From the NCBI RefSeq assembly GCF_041197575.1, contig NZ_JBDKXB010000008.1:1-64000 (forward strand): DNA of 64,000 bases, read 5' to 3'. The translations under genes were made by a program, and so were the position numbers. The notes under the pieces were generated by a model, which was not told where the DNA came from, did not search any database, and worked only from the letters and a program-made list of their open reading frames with translations. How positions within the stretch are numbered: the stretch's first letter is position 1; each line of letters begins with the position of its first letter. This DNA comes from Thioalkalicoccus limnaeus. GTDB lineage: Bacteria; Pseudomonadota; Gammaproteobacteria; Chromatiales; Chromatiaceae. Positions 18,867 through 28,732 of this stretch are shown in pieces.

Positions 18867-21128
18867 CTAGTTCAGCGCCTTCTCGCCAATCTCCATGGCT
18901 AGGTCGTCGTCTTTGACGTAGACGTGGACCGACCCGCCGTGCGCCAAGCCGCCGAACAGCAGTTCATTGGCCAGCGGCTTCTTGATATGCTGTTGGATGA
19001 CCCGAGCCATCGGTCGAGCCCCCATCTGCCGGTCGTAACCCTTCTCGGCGAGCCAGACGCGCGCCTCGGCATCGAGCGTCAGTGCGACGCGTTTTTCCGC
19101 CAACTGCTGCTCCAGTTCGAATACGAACTTGTCAACGACACTGGCGATGATTTCCGGAGTCAGGGAATGGAACTGGACGACGGCATCGAGACGGTTACGG
19201 AACTCCGGCGAGAAGTAGCGTTTCAGAGCCTCGAGTCCATCCGTCGAGTGATCCTGCTCCGTGAAACCGATCGAACGCCGACTCGTTTCCTCGGCGCCGG
19301 CATTGGTGGTCATAACGAGCACGACGTTACGGAAATCCGCCTTGCGACCGTTATTGTCGGTCAAGGTGCCGTGGTCCATGACCTGCAACAGCAGGTTGAA
19401 CACATCCGGATGGGCCTTCTCGATCTCGTCGAGCAAGAGCACCGCATGCGGATGCTTGGTCACCTCCTCGGTCAGCAGACCACCCTGGTCGAATCCGACG
19501 TAGCCTGGCGGAGCCCCGATCAGGCGCGACACCGTGTGGCGCTCCATGTACTCGGACATGTCGAAACGGATCAGCTCCATGCTCAGGATCCGGGCCAGTT
19601 GCCGGGTGACCTCGGTCTTCCCGACGCCGGTGGGACCGGTGAAGAGGAACGAGCCGATCGGCTTTTCTTCGTGGCCGAGGCCGGACCGGCTCATGCGGAT
19701 CGCCGCGGTCAACGCATCGATGGCGCCATCCTGTCCGAAGACCACCATCTTCAAGTCGCGATCGAGGTTGCGTAGGGCCTCGGTGTCGGACATCGTGACC
19801 TTGCGTGGGGGGATCCGCGCGATCTTGGCGACGATCGCCTCGATATCGGCGACATCGATGCGTTTCTTGCGCTTCGCCGGTGGCCGCAACTGCACATTGG
19901 CCCCCGCCTCATCGATGACGTCGATGGCCTTGTCTGGCAGATGACGGTCGTTGATGTATTTGGCCGAGAGTTCGGCGGCGGCGCGCAGTGCCGACTGGGT
20001 GTAGGTGACCTGGTGATGGTCCTCGAACCGCGACCTCAGGCCCCTGAGGATCGCGACCGTATCCTCGACCGAAGGCTCTTGGATATCGATCTTCTGAAAG
20101 CGCCGAGCCAAGGCACGGTCCTTCTCGAAGATCCCACGGTATTCCTGATAGGTCGTCGACCCGATGCAGCGCAATTCGCCAGAGGCGAGAACCGGCTTGA
20201 TCAGATTCGACGCATCCATGACACCGCCGGAGGCCGCACCGGCACCGATGATCGTGTGTATCTCGTCGATGAACAGCACCGAATTCGGTTGCCGCTTCAG
20301 CTGTGCGATGACGGCCTTCAGACGCTTCTCGAAATCACCACGGTATTTGGTACCGGCCACCAATCCACCGAGATCGAGCGCGTAGATCACCGCGTTCATC
20401 AGGACCTCGGGCACCGCCTTGTCGACGATCCTCTTGGCCAAGCCTTCGGCAATCGCCGTCTTGCCGACCCCGGCCTCGCCGACCAGCAACGGGTTGTTCT
20501 TGCGGCGCCGACACAAGATCTGCATCGTCCGTTCGACTTCGAGTTCGCGTCCGATCAGCGGGTCGATGCGCCCTTGCTTAGCCATCTCGTTGAGATTCGT
20601 CGCGAAACTGTCGAGAGGACTGGCTGCTTCCCGTTCATCACCGCCACGGGGCTCCTCCCCTTCCCCGTGCATCTCCTCGTCACGGTTCTCGCCCGGCACC
20701 TTCGAGATCCCGTGCGAGATGAAGTTCACGACATCGAGCCGTGTGATGTCTTGCTGATTGAGAAGATACACGGCCTGCGAATCCTGCTCGCTGAACAGGG
20801 CCACCAGGACATTGGCCCCAGTGACTTCCTTCTTGCCGGCCGACTGCACGTGGAACACGGCGCGCTGCAAGACGCGCTGGAAGCCCAGTGTCGGCTGAGT
20901 CTCGCGTTTATCTCCGGTGGGAATCAACGGCGTCGTCTCGTCGATGAACTGGACGATCTCGCGCCGGAGTCGCTCCGGATCCGCACCACAAGCCCGCAAC
21001 ACCCGTGCTGCCGTGGGGTTATCCAGCAGCGACAGCAGCATGTGTTCGACCGTCATGTACTCGTGATGCTTCTCGCGGGCCTGTTTGTAGGCCTGGTTGA
21101 GCGTGAATTCGAGTTCTTTGCTAAGCAT
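18867..21128 (-). CDS. clpA: ATP-dependent Clp protease ATP-binding subunit ClpA
   Basis: 753 aa starting MLSKELEFTLNQAYKQAREK. The N-terminal ClpS-binding repeat domain (residues 1-145) is followed by an acidic linker and two AAA+ modules. The first has GEAGVGKTAIAEGLA and LFIDEIHTIIGAG. The second has GPTGVGKTEVTRQLA and VLLLDEIEKAHPDV, plus the IGF-type loop region for ClpP. It unfolds substrates for ClpP. Longer frames to 21221 add 31 non-conserved residues. It lies directly downstream of clpS with a 71-base gap. Confidence 0.97.
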   Translation of the reverse strand: MLSKELEFTLNQAYKQAREKHHEYMTVEHMLLSLLDNPTAARVLRACGADPERLRREIVQFIDETTPLIPTGDKRETQPTLGFQRVLQRAVFHVQSAGKKEVTGANVLVALFSEQDSQAVYLLNQQDITRLDVVNFISHGISKVPGENRDEEMHGEGEEPRGGDEREAASPLDSFATNLNEMAKQGRIDPLIGRELEVERTMQILCRRRKNNPLLVGEAGVGKTAIAEGLAKRIVDKAVPEVLMNAVIYALDLGGLVAGTKYRGDFEKRLKAVIAQLKRQPNSVLFIDEIHTIIGAGAASGGVMDASNLIKPVLASGELRCIGSTTYQEYRGIFEKDRALARRFQKIDIQEPSVEDTVAILRGLRSRFEDHHQVTYTQSALRAAAELSAKYINDRHLPDKAIDVIDEAGANVQLRPPAKRKKRIDVADIEAIVAKIARIPPRKVTMSDTEALRNLDRDLKMVVFGQDGAIDALTAAIRMSRSGLGHEEKPIGSFLFTGPTGVGKTEVTRQLARILSMELIRFDMSEYMERHTVSRLIGAPPGYVGFDQGGLLTEEVTKHPHAVLLLDEIEKAHPDVFNLLLQVMDHGTLTDNNGRKADFRNVVLVMTTNAGAEETSRRSIGFTEQDHSTDGLEALKRYFSPEFRNRLDAVVQFHSLTPEIIASVVDKFVFELEQQLAEKRVALTLDAEARVWLAEKGYDRQMGARPMARVIQQHIKKPLANELLFGGLAHGGSVHVYVKDDDLAMEIGEKALN

Positions 21129-21199
21129 TTTGCTGTGACCGTGCTGGTAAAGCTTGAACACCCTGAGGATAACTGTCCGATCTCGGGCGACGTGTTTCC

Positions 21200-21523
21200 T
21201 CAGGCCTCTTCCATGGTGCACATCAATGGATGGTGATGACTCCGCGAATAGTCATTGACCTGCATCACCTTGGTCTCGGCGATTTCCCGCGTGAAGACCC
21301 CACAGACGCCTACACCCCTTGTGTGTACATGCAGCATGACCTGTGTCGCTTTCTCCCGACTCATCGCGAAAAAGGTCTCCAGAACCTGAACGACGAACTC
21401 CATCGGCGTATAGTCATCGTTCAACAACAAGACCTTGAACATCGGAGGCCGACGTAGCTTCGGCTTGCTTTCCTCGACCGAGACCCCGGAGTCTTGATCT
21501 TGATACGGAAGATGATCGCTCAT
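21200..21523 (-). CDS. clpS: ATP-dependent Clp protease adaptor ClpS
   Basis: 107 aa with a flexible N-terminal extension, then the N-recognin core FKVLLLNDDYTPMEFVVQVL, the DDxTxM pocket for N-degron residues, VMLHVHTRGVGVCGVFTRE and ETKVMQVNDYSRSHHHPL. It delivers N-end-rule substrates to ClpA, encoded immediately downstream. Length and key residues are normal. Confidence 0.97.
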   Translation of the reverse strand: MSDHLPYQDQDSGVSVEESKPKLRRPPMFKVLLLNDDYTPMEFVVQVLETFFAMSREKATQVMLHVHTRGVGVCGVFTREIAETKVMQVNDYSRSHHHPLMCTMEEA

Positions 21524-21866
21524 GGTGACCGGTTTGTCGCGATGATTGATTAAAATTCAGCGTCTGCCGAGGGACCCTGCAATCCCTCAATGGTACTGGG
21601 TCGAGCGTAATGGCCCGCCGTTACAGCGAGAGACAAGGATCCCGCTTCGGCGTGCCGTCAGGGGCTGCGACTTCGTCATCCCGCACCGCCGGCAAGGCCT
21701 GAGCGCAGGATCGGAGCGGCGATCGGGCAGTCGACTCTGTTCATCAGGTAGTGCCACGCATCGCTCCTCCCAAGGGGCGCCGAGACCCGTCGGCGACGCC
21801 AATCGGCCCCGGCACGCAGGTTCCCGTCTCGCCGACCTTTTCGCCGGCCCCATTAGGAGTCGCTGT
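21524..21866. other. Non-coding region between clpS and the csp promoter
   Basis: Roughly 340 bases upstream of both the divergent clpS and csp genes. Short frames here show no family features. The clpS promoter must be present; an A/T-rich stretch TTTTAATC lies on the minus strand near 21548-21555 but lacks a convincing -35 partner. Confidence 0.4.
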
Positions 21867-21894
21867 TTGACCAACCAAATCAGATTACTATACT
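21867..21894 (+). promoter_or_regulatory. Sigma-70 promoter of the cold-shock gene
   Basis: TTGACC (21867-21872), a 16-base spacer and TATACT (21889-21894) match the sigma-70 consensus closely. The predicted start near 21901 would leave a leader of about 88 nt before the csp start codon, in line with long leaders of cold-shock mRNAs. Confidence 0.7.
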
Positions 21895-21988
21895 TGCGCG
21901 GTAGGGTACGCTCGATCCGCGCCCTACCCCACCGACACCGATAAAGAATACCGGCTATCAAGCGGTCGCTAGTGGAGGAGTCCTGCCA

Positions 21989-22195
21989 ATGATCACGGGT
22001 ATCGTCAAGTGGTTCAACAACGCCAAGGGTTACGGCTTCGTCAAACCAGATGGGCGCGAGGAGGACGTCTTCGTCCATTTCTCGGCAATCGACATGGAAG
22101 GATATAAAACGCTGCGCGAAGGACAGAAGGTGGAATTCGAAGTGACGCAAGGACCTAAGGGCCTGCACGCGGCCAGGGTCCAGCGTCTCTACTGA
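21989..22195 (+). CDS. cspD: Cold-shock domain protein (CspD/CspA family)
   Basis: 68 aa with the RNP motifs KGYGFVKPDG and DVFVHFSAI in a single cold-shock domain. It binds single-stranded nucleic acid. GGAGGAG at 21974-21980 is a strong ribosome binding site 8 bases upstream. The position between icd and clpS-clpA is that of cspD in other gammaproteobacteria, which supports the symbol, but CspA-like paralogues are hard to tell apart by sequence. Confidence 0.92.
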   Translation: MITGIVKWFNNAKGYGFVKPDGREEDVFVHFSAIDMEGYKTLREGQKVEFEVTQGPKGLHAARVQRLY

Positions 22196-22229
22196 GCTCG
22201 ATGGGCCTACGAGATCCATCGACCCCAAA

Positions 22230-22249
22230 CCCTGCTCGCGTGAGCAGGG
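22230..22249. terminator. Hairpin between convergent csp and icd
   Basis: CCCTGCTC (22230-22237), a GCGT loop and GAGCAGGG (22242-22249) form a perfect stem, with weaker pairing of flanking CCCC and GGGG. It lies between two convergent genes and could act as a bidirectional terminator. No T-run follows on either strand, so the assignment is tentative. Confidence 0.45.
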
Positions 22250-22276
22250 CTCGGGGATGGGTCCGTCCTGGCTGGG

Positions 22277-23533
22277 CTACATCTTGGCGATGACGGCGTT
22301 GCCAAAGCCCGAACAGCTCAGTTTCGTCGCGCCCTCCATCAGCCGCTCCAAGTCGTAGGTAACGGTCCTTGCGGCGATGGCGCCTTCGACGCCGCGGATC
22401 ACGAGGTCCGCCGCCTCGGTCCATCCGAGGTGGCGCAGCATCATCTCGGCGGACAGGATCAGCGAACTGGGATTGACCTGGTCGCGGCCGGCATAACGCG
22501 GTGCCGTGCCGTGCGTCGCCTCGAACATGGCCACCGTGTCGGAAAGGTTGGCACCGGGCGCCATACCGATCCCACCGACCTGGGCGGCCAGCGCGTCCGA
22601 GATGTAATCGCCATTGAGGTTCAAGGTGGCGATCACGTCATAGTCCTTCGGCCGCAGCAGGATCTGCTGTAGGAAGGCATCGGCGATCACATCCTTTATC
22701 TGGATCTCGCGACCGGTGCGAGGATTCGCGAATCGGCACCAAGGCCCCCCGTCGATCTCCGTCGCCCCGAATTCCTCGATCGCGAGATCATAGCCCCACT
22801 GCTTGAAGGCGCCCTCGGTGAACTTCATGATATTGCCCTTATGCACCAAGGTCACCGATGACCGATCATTGTCGATCGCGTACTGGATCGCCTTGCGCAC
22901 GAGCCGCTTGGTGCCCTCCTCCGACACCGGTTTGATGCCGACGCCCGATGTCTGCGGGAAACGGATCTTGGTAACGCCCATCTCGCCTTGCAGGAAATCG
23001 ATGAGGCGCTTGACCTCGGGCGAACCGGCCGGCCACTCGATACCAGCATAGATGTCTTCGGAGTTCTCGCGGAAGATCACCATGTCGGTGTGTTCGGGTT
23101 CGCGAAGCGGGCTCGGTGTCCCACGAAAATAGCGGACCGGGCGCAAACAGACGTAGAGGTCCAACTGCTGGCGAAGTGTCACATTCAGGGACCGGATTCC
23201 ACCACCGACCGGGGTGGTCAGGGGACCCTTGATCGAGACGACGAAGTCCTTGACCGCCGTCAGCGTCTCCTCGGGCAACCAGACATCCTCCCCATACAGA
23301 CGCGTCGCTTTTTCGCCCGCGTAGATCTCCATCCAGCGAATCTGCCGGTCGCCGCCGTAGGCCTTGGCGACAGCGGCGTCAGTGACCTGACGCATCACCG
23401 GGGTGATGTCCACGCCGATCCCGTCACCCTCGATATAAGGGACGATCGGCGCGGCTGGAACCTGCAACGAACCGTCGGCGGCGACCCGAATTCTTTCGCC
23501 ATTCGCGGGGATCTCGATCTTGTCGTAGTCCAT
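22277..23533 (-). CDS. icd: NADP-dependent isocitrate dehydrogenase
   Basis: 418 aa from ATG 23533 (MDYDKIEIPANGERIRVAAD). It converts isocitrate to 2-oxoglutarate with CO2 and NADPH. Visible hallmarks are PLTTPVGGGIRSLNVTLRQQ (substrate loop with the Ser that AceK phosphorylates in enterics), RENSEDIYAGIEW, LVHKGNIMKFTEGAF and the NADP region THGTAPRYAGRDQVNPSSLI. Length is normal. A longer frame to 23668 has no conserved extension. It diverges from mnmA with 109 bases between starts, as in E. coli. Confidence 0.97.
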   Translation of the reverse strand: MDYDKIEIPANGERIRVAADGSLQVPAAPIVPYIEGDGIGVDITPVMRQVTDAAVAKAYGGDRQIRWMEIYAGEKATRLYGEDVWLPEETLTAVKDFVVSIKGPLTTPVGGGIRSLNVTLRQQLDLYVCLRPVRYFRGTPSPLREPEHTDMVIFRENSEDIYAGIEWPAGSPEVKRLIDFLQGEMGVTKIRFPQTSGVGIKPVSEEGTKRLVRKAIQYAIDNDRSSVTLVHKGNIMKFTEGAFKQWGYDLAIEEFGATEIDGGPWCRFANPRTGREIQIKDVIADAFLQQILLRPKDYDVIATLNLNGDYISDALAAQVGGIGMAPGANLSDTVAMFEATHGTAPRYAGRDQVNPSSLILSAEMMLRHLGWTEAADLVIRGVEGAIAARTVTYDLERLMEGATKLSCSGFGNAVIAKM

Positions 23534-23642
23534 ATCTCGTGTGTACCCGATGCTGCGTAAAGACGCTATCCTAACATCGTGCTGCGTCCTTGCGCAGTCC
23601 GCCCAGGGCTCCGGCCGCTGCCTCTCCTGCTCGTGAACCGCC

Positions 23643-24770
23643 ATGTCCGACCCACAGATAACTGTCACCGAACCCCGAGTTGGCCCAGAGCGACTGATCG
23701 TCGGGCTCTCCGGCGGCGTCGATTCGGCCGTCGCGGCTCGACTGTTGGTCGACGAGGGCCATCAGGTCGAGGGGCTGTTCATGAAGAACTGGGAAGAGGA
23801 CGACACCGACGGTCACTGCGCCGCTGCCGAGGACCTGGCCGACGCGCGCGCCGTCGCCGAGCATCTAGGGATACCCTTGAGGACCGTCAACTTCGCGACG
23901 GAATACTGGGACCGGGTTTTCGAGCGCTTTCTTGCCGAGCACCGTGCCGGGCGGACCCCGAACCCGGATGTCCTGTGCAACAGCGAGATCAAGTTCGAGT
24001 CCTTTCTCGACCATGCCCTGACCCTCGGTGCCACCGGTATCGCAACGGGGCACTATGCGCGACGCAGAACGGGCCGAGATGGGCATCATCTGTGTCTCGC
24101 CGTTGATTCGGACAAGGATCAGACCTACTTCCTCCACCGTCTGACTCGACGTCAACTGGGTCGCAGCCGTTTCCCTCTCGCCGGTCTGCGCAAGGGAGAA
24201 GTGCGCCGAATGGCTCAGCGAATCGGGTTGCGGAATGCCGCGAAGAAGGACAGCACCGGGATCTGTTTTGTTGGCGAGCGACGCTTCCGCGAATTTCTCG
24301 AGCGTTTCCTGCCTCGCACTCCCGGGCCGATCGAGACCCCCGACGGAGCAGTCATTGGGGAGCATCGAGGGATCGCCTTTTTCACGATTGGCCAGCGGCA
24401 GGGGCTCGGGATCGGGGGAGTCCGCGGATCCCGCGAGGCGCCCTGGTTCGTCGCGCGCAAGGATCCCGCCCGCCAAGCGCTGATCGTCGTGCAGGGGACC
24501 GACCACCCCTTGTTGTTCAGCCGCGTGGTCACGGCGACCGATCTGCACTGGATCGCCGGATCGCCACCCGGTGACCCCCCCTACCCTTGCCGGGCCCGCC
24601 TGCGTCATCGGCAACCCCTGCAGGATTGCTTGATCCTGGGTTACGATCAGCATCGGTGTCAGGTCCGCTTCGACCGGCCCCAGCGTGCCGTCACGCCGGG
24701 ACAGGCCATCGTCTTCTACCGTGCCGATGAATGTCTCGGCGGGGCCGTCGTCGACCGGGCCGGAAGCTGA
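23643..24770 (+). CDS. mnmA: tRNA-specific 2-thiouridylase MnmA
   Basis: 375 aa. It thiolates U34 of Lys, Glu and Gln tRNAs. The PP-loop ATP motif GLSGGVDSAVAARLL is near residue 24, followed by GLFMKNWEEDD. The two catalytic cysteines are in NPDVLCNSEIKF and DSTGICFVGERRF, and GHYARR and FTIGQRQGLGIGG are present. The gene order with hflD downstream and icd divergent upstream is conserved in gammaproteobacteria. Confidence 0.97.
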   Translation: MSDPQITVTEPRVGPERLIVGLSGGVDSAVAARLLVDEGHQVEGLFMKNWEEDDTDGHCAAAEDLADARAVAEHLGIPLRTVNFATEYWDRVFERFLAEHRAGRTPNPDVLCNSEIKFESFLDHALTLGATGIATGHYARRRTGRDGHHLCLAVDSDKDQTYFLHRLTRRQLGRSRFPLAGLRKGEVRRMAQRIGLRNAAKKDSTGICFVGERRFREFLERFLPRTPGPIETPDGAVIGEHRGIAFFTIGQRQGLGIGGVRGSREAPWFVARKDPARQALIVVQGTDHPLLFSRVVTATDLHWIAGSPPGDPPYPCRARLRHRQPLQDCLILGYDQHRCQVRFDRPQRAVTPGQAIVFYRADECLGGAVVDRAGS

Positions 24771-24945
24771 GTGCCGATTGGAAACGGCTCGCATCGCCGA
24801 GGCCGGCCCACAGCATCCGGCTTCCTGTGGGGCGTGCAGGCGCCCTCGATCAGGCGCGTCCGAGCTGAAGGGCGTGACGTGCGTTTTGCGAACACACCTC
24901 GGAAGGGGCTTGCGCGGTCCCCTCCAGCTAGCGGAGACTGTTTGG

Positions 24946-25575
24946 ATGGCTTACTCTGATTCGGATCGGCTGATTGCGCTGGCTGGTCTTTTCCAGGCGA
25001 TTCATTGCGTGATGCGGGTAGCTCGTCACGGTACCTTGGATACGTCCGCGGCCGAACCCTGTATTTTCAGTCTCTTTCAGGTCGATGCCGATACCGTTGC
25101 CAGCGTCTACGGACCGCCCGGCGCTGTCGGTATCGGTGTTCGTCAGATCATCGACCAGATGGGAGGCAAACCGCAGCGCGACCTCGAGCTGACCCGTTAC
25201 GCCATTCTGGTGATGAAACTGGAGCAACGCTTGGCGGCGCGACCGGATTTGTTGCGTGCCATCCGTACCGGGATCGATGAGGCGACCGTCAAACTCGATC
25301 ATCATGCCTTGCTCGACCCCGTCATCCTATCCCATCTTGCTGATATCTATTCTAAAAATATCAGCATCCTAGAGCCGCGGATCCTGGTCAGGGGAGAGCC
25401 TTCGCATTTGAACAATCCCGACAATCAAAACCGCATCCGAGCCTTCCTGCTAGCCGCGGTGCGCAGCGCGATGCTGTGGCGCCAGGCCGGTGGCAACCGC
25501 TGGCGCATCCTGTTCGGGCGCGCGCGATTGTTCGAGGCTGCGCGCGCTTACTTAGACAGCCGCACGGTCACCTAG
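24946..25575 (+). CDS. hflD: HflD-family protein
   Basis: 209 aa from ATG 24946 (MAYSDSDRLIALAGLFQAIH). It follows the HflD pattern: QAIHCVMRVARHG, SLFQVDADTVASVYG, LTRYAILVMKLEQRLAARPD and LNNPDNQNRIRAFLLAAVRS. HflD is a peripheral inner-membrane protein linked in E. coli to lambda CII regulation; its cellular role is poorly defined. It lies 175 bases after mnmA, as in E. coli. Longer upstream frames are not conserved. Confidence 0.95.
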   Translation: MAYSDSDRLIALAGLFQAIHCVMRVARHGTLDTSAAEPCIFSLFQVDADTVASVYGPPGAVGIGVRQIIDQMGGKPQRDLELTRYAILVMKLEQRLAARPDLLRAIRTGIDEATVKLDHHALLDPVILSHLADIYSKNISILEPRILVRGEPSHLNNPDNQNRIRAFLLAAVRSAMLWRQAGGNRWRILFGRARLFEAARAYLDSRTVT

Positions 25576-25745
25576 CCGGTTACGTCTGGATCGAAGAGGC
25601 GTGGTGACAAATACCGACCCGGCACGCAACGACCCGGTCCGCGTGTCGGTCTCTGTGTTGCTCGGCCGATGACTCGCCCCTCTTCGTGAAGGATTTTATG
25701 TTCGTCCTTTCGGTCAAAGATGTTGTCGTCGACGAGGAAGAAGTC

Positions 25746-25976
25746 ATGAAACGCTGTTCCGACTATGCCTTTTCCGTGTGGCCGCTTTTCGTCGTAGCCT
25801 TCATCACCAGCGTGGTGACCTTCGTCACCTGGTTGACGCTATCGCTATCCGCGTTTGGTTTGGCCGAACAGATCGGCGTCAGTGCCTTTGTTTTCGTGGC
25901 CGTTGGCGGGACCCTGCTGCACTACGTGCTCGGTTGCATGCGGCGGCACCGGCTAGCGAGCCAAACCCGATCCTAG
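25746..25976 (+). CDS. Small membrane protein of unknown function
   Basis: About 76 aa with two predicted membrane helices (residues 10-32 and 38-60) and a basic tail, MRRHRLASQTRS. No family is recognised. ATG 25746 has GAGGA 7 bases upstream; in-frame starts at 25698 and 25686 would add 16-20 residues and also have a purine-rich site. The stop overlaps the convergent tsaB stop by 4 bases. Confidence 0.55.
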   Translation: MKRCSDYAFSVWPLFVVAFITSVVTFVTWLTLSLSAFGLAEQIGVSAFVFVAVGGTLLHYVLGCMRRHRLASQTRS

Positions 25977-26677
25977 ATGGCCGCGGAGGCACCCGAGTTC
26001 GGCCGAACGAAGGTGACCTGGTCACGCAGATAGACGGGCACGGCGGCCTCGGGTCGCACCTGCGCCCCCTCGGCGAACAGCGCGCTGGCCAGATCGGCGA
26101 CGTCCTGTGCTTCGCAGGGCCGATTGGGCATGATCGCCTCCAGCCACGCGGCGGCGTGTTCGCTGAGGGTCGCGCCGTGAACCGACCATCCGGAACCGAC
26201 CCCGAACCATCGCCCGGTTGCGGGGAGCGAAACCTCCCCGGGGTTCGCTACGGCCTCGTCTCCTTCCAAACGCGCGAACCCTTGGGGGTCGATGCGGTAT
26301 CGCCCCCAATAGACTTGCCCCATGCGCGCATCGAGAGCCACGAGGCTGAACCGGACCCGATCGGTTCGATAGGCACCTTGGGCCAAGGCCGCCAACGTGG
26401 AGACGGGAACGACCGGAAGTTCGGCGCCAAAGGCGGCCCCTTGCACCACGGCCGCGGCGATCCGTACACCGGTGAAGGAACCAGGACCACGACCGAAGGC
26501 CAGGGCATCGAGTTCTCGCAGTCGCAGGCCGGCCTCGGCGAGCAAGCCGTCGGCCATCGCGAGTACGAGCTCACCATGGCGTCGCGGGGCCAACTCGATG
26601 CGCTGGCGCGTCTCGCTGCCAATGCGGAGTGCGACGGAACAAGCTTCCCCCGAGGTTTCGAACGCCAACAGCTTCAT
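25973..26677 (-). CDS. tsaB: tRNA threonylcarbamoyladenosine biosynthesis protein TsaB
   Basis: 234 aa. The ASKHA-type fold begins MKLLAFETSGEACSVALRIG, then LDALAFGRGPGSFTGVRIAA, and LVALDARMGQVYWGRY. TsaB forms a complex with TsaD and TsaE that makes t6A37 in ANN-decoding tRNAs. It is the regulatory paralogue and lacks the metal-binding histidines of TsaD. It lies 61 bases downstream of the DinG-type helicase on the same strand, a common gammaproteobacterial arrangement. Confidence 0.95.
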   Translation of the reverse strand: MKLLAFETSGEACSVALRIGSETRQRIELAPRRHGELVLAMADGLLAEAGLRLRELDALAFGRGPGSFTGVRIAAAVVQGAAFGAELPVVPVSTLAALAQGAYRTDRVRFSLVALDARMGQVYWGRYRIDPQGFARLEGDEAVANPGEVSLPATGRWFGVGSGWSVHGATLSEHAAAWLEAIMPNRPCEAQDVADLASALFAEGAQVRPEAAVPVYLRDQVTFVRPNSGASAAI

Positions 26678-26738
26678 CGTGAGCAGGCCCTCTCTGCTAT
26701 GGTCTTGGATCGATCATGAGGCTTCCTCTCACGGGATC

Positions 26739-28658
26739 TCACAACCTGTCGGCTGCGTCGCCGAAAAAGGCGCGAATCCGGTCGAGATCCCGCGTACGGG
26801 TCATCGGCGGCAGGCTCGCGACGAAGATGCGGCCGTAGGAGCGAGTCACCAGACGCGGGTCACAGATGACCAGGAGCCCACGATCCGTGATATCGCGAAT
26901 CAGCCGTCCTGCCCCCTGTTTCAGCGTGATCACCGCCTGCGGCAACTGCAATTCTCGGAAGGGGTTGCCACCCCTGCGGCGCAATGACTCGATGCGCGCC
27001 GCGAGCACCGGATCTCCGGGGGCGGCGAACGGGAGCCTGTCGATGATCACGCAGGACAGGGCCTCGCCGCGGACATCAACCCCTTCCCAGAAGCTGGCAC
27101 TGCCGAGCAGGACAGCATTGCCCAAGGCGCGAAAACGCGCCACCAATTCGGCGCGCGGCGCACTACCTTGCATCAGAACGGGAAACGGCAGGCGGGATTC
27201 GAGCTCATTGGCGGCTTCGCGCAAGGCCCGGTGACTGGTGAATAGGATAAAGGCCCGGCCGCGACTGAACGACAGGAGTCGGACCGCGAGGTCGACGACC
27301 GCCCCCGTGTAAGACGGTGCAGCCGGATCCGGCAGACCATCCGGTACGTACCAGAGGGCCTGGCGCGGGTAATCGAAAGGGCTGTTCCAACGCGCCGTGC
27401 GGGCCTCGGGGATACCCAGGCGGCGCTGAAAATGGCCGAAGTCGTCACCGACCGCGAGGGTCGCCGACGTGAATATCCAAGCGATCCGACGGCGTGCGAA
27501 TTGCGCCTGAAAGAGGGAGGCGACCTCCATCGGGGTTTGGTGCAAACGCCAACCACGAGTCGTGGTTTCGAACCAGCGGATGTTTTCGTCCCCGCCAAGG
27601 GTGATCTCTGACAGCCGCTCCAGGATCTCGGCGACCCGGGCTCGATCATGGTCGAGGGCCTTATCCCGGCCAGCGAGGGCCTCGAGCAGGACGGACAGCG
27701 ACGCCAGTTGCTCCTTAAGCCCTGTCAGCGTCGCAACAGCCGACGCATCCGCGTGGATTTCCGACCAGGGACCACGCCGCTCCGAATCGCCGAGGGCCAG
27801 GCGCATGGCCTGCACAGCTTCGCGCAAGGCCGCGATCTCGTCGAGCAACGCGGGCAGATCGCCGGCGCCGCGGCGGTAATCCCGCTCGATATCACGGGCC
27901 AGATCCGAGATCTGCCGGGCGCTGACGGATGAACCGAAGAAGGCGCTGGCGATCTCGGGCAGTTGATGGGCCTCATCGATGATGAAACAGTCGGCACCAG
28001 GGAGGATCTCGCCGAACCCCTCGTCGCGCAGGGACAGATCTGCGCACAGCAGGTGGTGGTTGATGACGACGAGGTCGGCTTGCTGGGCACGCCGCCGCGC
28101 CTCGACCAGATAACAGTCCGACCATTGTGGACAGCCCTGGCCGAGACAGGTATCGCGGGTCGAGGTGACCAATGGCCATACCGCGGCCTCCTCTGGAATC
28201 GGCAACTCGGCAATGTCGCCACGTCGAGTCACGGCCGCCCAGTCACGGACCTGGTCCCAGTGGGTCCGGAGCGCAGGATCGAGCAACAGGGCATCCTGTG
28301 CCAGCGCGGTGAAACGATAGCGGCACAGGTAGTTCGCGCGGCCCTTGAGCAGGGCGACAGCGAGGGGTCGCCGAAGCAAGGACCGGATACGCGGCAGGTC
28401 TTGATGAAAGAGCTGGTCTTGCAGGTTGCGCGTGTGAGTCGAGATCAATACCTTGCGACCGGACAACAGTGCCGGGACCAGATAGGCGAAGGTCTTTCCG
28501 GTACCGGTGCCCGCCTCGCAGATCAGGATCCCACCGTCGGCGATGGTCTCGGCGACGGCCGTCGCCATCGCCAACTGTTGGGGCCGGTGGCCGAAGCCGT
28601 CGATTCGACTCCCAAGCAGGCCGTCGGAGCCGAAAAAACCATTGAGTTCATCCTCCAT
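26739..28658 (-). CDS. yoaA: DinG/YoaA-family ATP-dependent helicase
   Basis: 639 aa. It has Walker A ILICEAGTGTGKTFAYLVPA and DEAH in FIIDEAHQLPEIASAF. Four cysteines of an XPD-type 4Fe-4S cluster lie in NYLCRYR and TCLGQGCPQWSDCYLVEARR. The C-terminal helicase domain has SASFWEGVDVRGEALSCVII and QGAGRLIRDITDRG. It is a 5'-3' DNA helicase in repair. The adjacency to tsaB favours YoaA over DinG. Confidence 0.93.
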   Translation of the reverse strand: MEDELNGFFGSDGLLGSRIDGFGHRPQQLAMATAVAETIADGGILICEAGTGTGKTFAYLVPALLSGRKVLISTHTRNLQDQLFHQDLPRIRSLLRRPLAVALLKGRANYLCRYRFTALAQDALLLDPALRTHWDQVRDWAAVTRRGDIAELPIPEEAAVWPLVTSTRDTCLGQGCPQWSDCYLVEARRRAQQADLVVINHHLLCADLSLRDEGFGEILPGADCFIIDEAHQLPEIASAFFGSSVSARQISDLARDIERDYRRGAGDLPALLDEIAALREAVQAMRLALGDSERRGPWSEIHADASAVATLTGLKEQLASLSVLLEALAGRDKALDHDRARVAEILERLSEITLGGDENIRWFETTTRGWRLHQTPMEVASLFQAQFARRRIAWIFTSATLAVGDDFGHFQRRLGIPEARTARWNSPFDYPRQALWYVPDGLPDPAAPSYTGAVVDLAVRLLSFSRGRAFILFTSHRALREAANELESRLPFPVLMQGSAPRAELVARFRALGNAVLLGSASFWEGVDVRGEALSCVIIDRLPFAAPGDPVLAARIESLRRRGGNPFRELQLPQAVITLKQGAGRLIRDITDRGLLVICDPRLVTRSYGRIFVASLPPMTRTRDLDRIRAFFGDAADRL

Positions 28659-28732
28659 GATCGATCACTCGATGGTGATGGTCTGGGCCGTGCGAGCACG
28701 GGGAGCAGGTCATCCTGGCCTGATGTCACGCA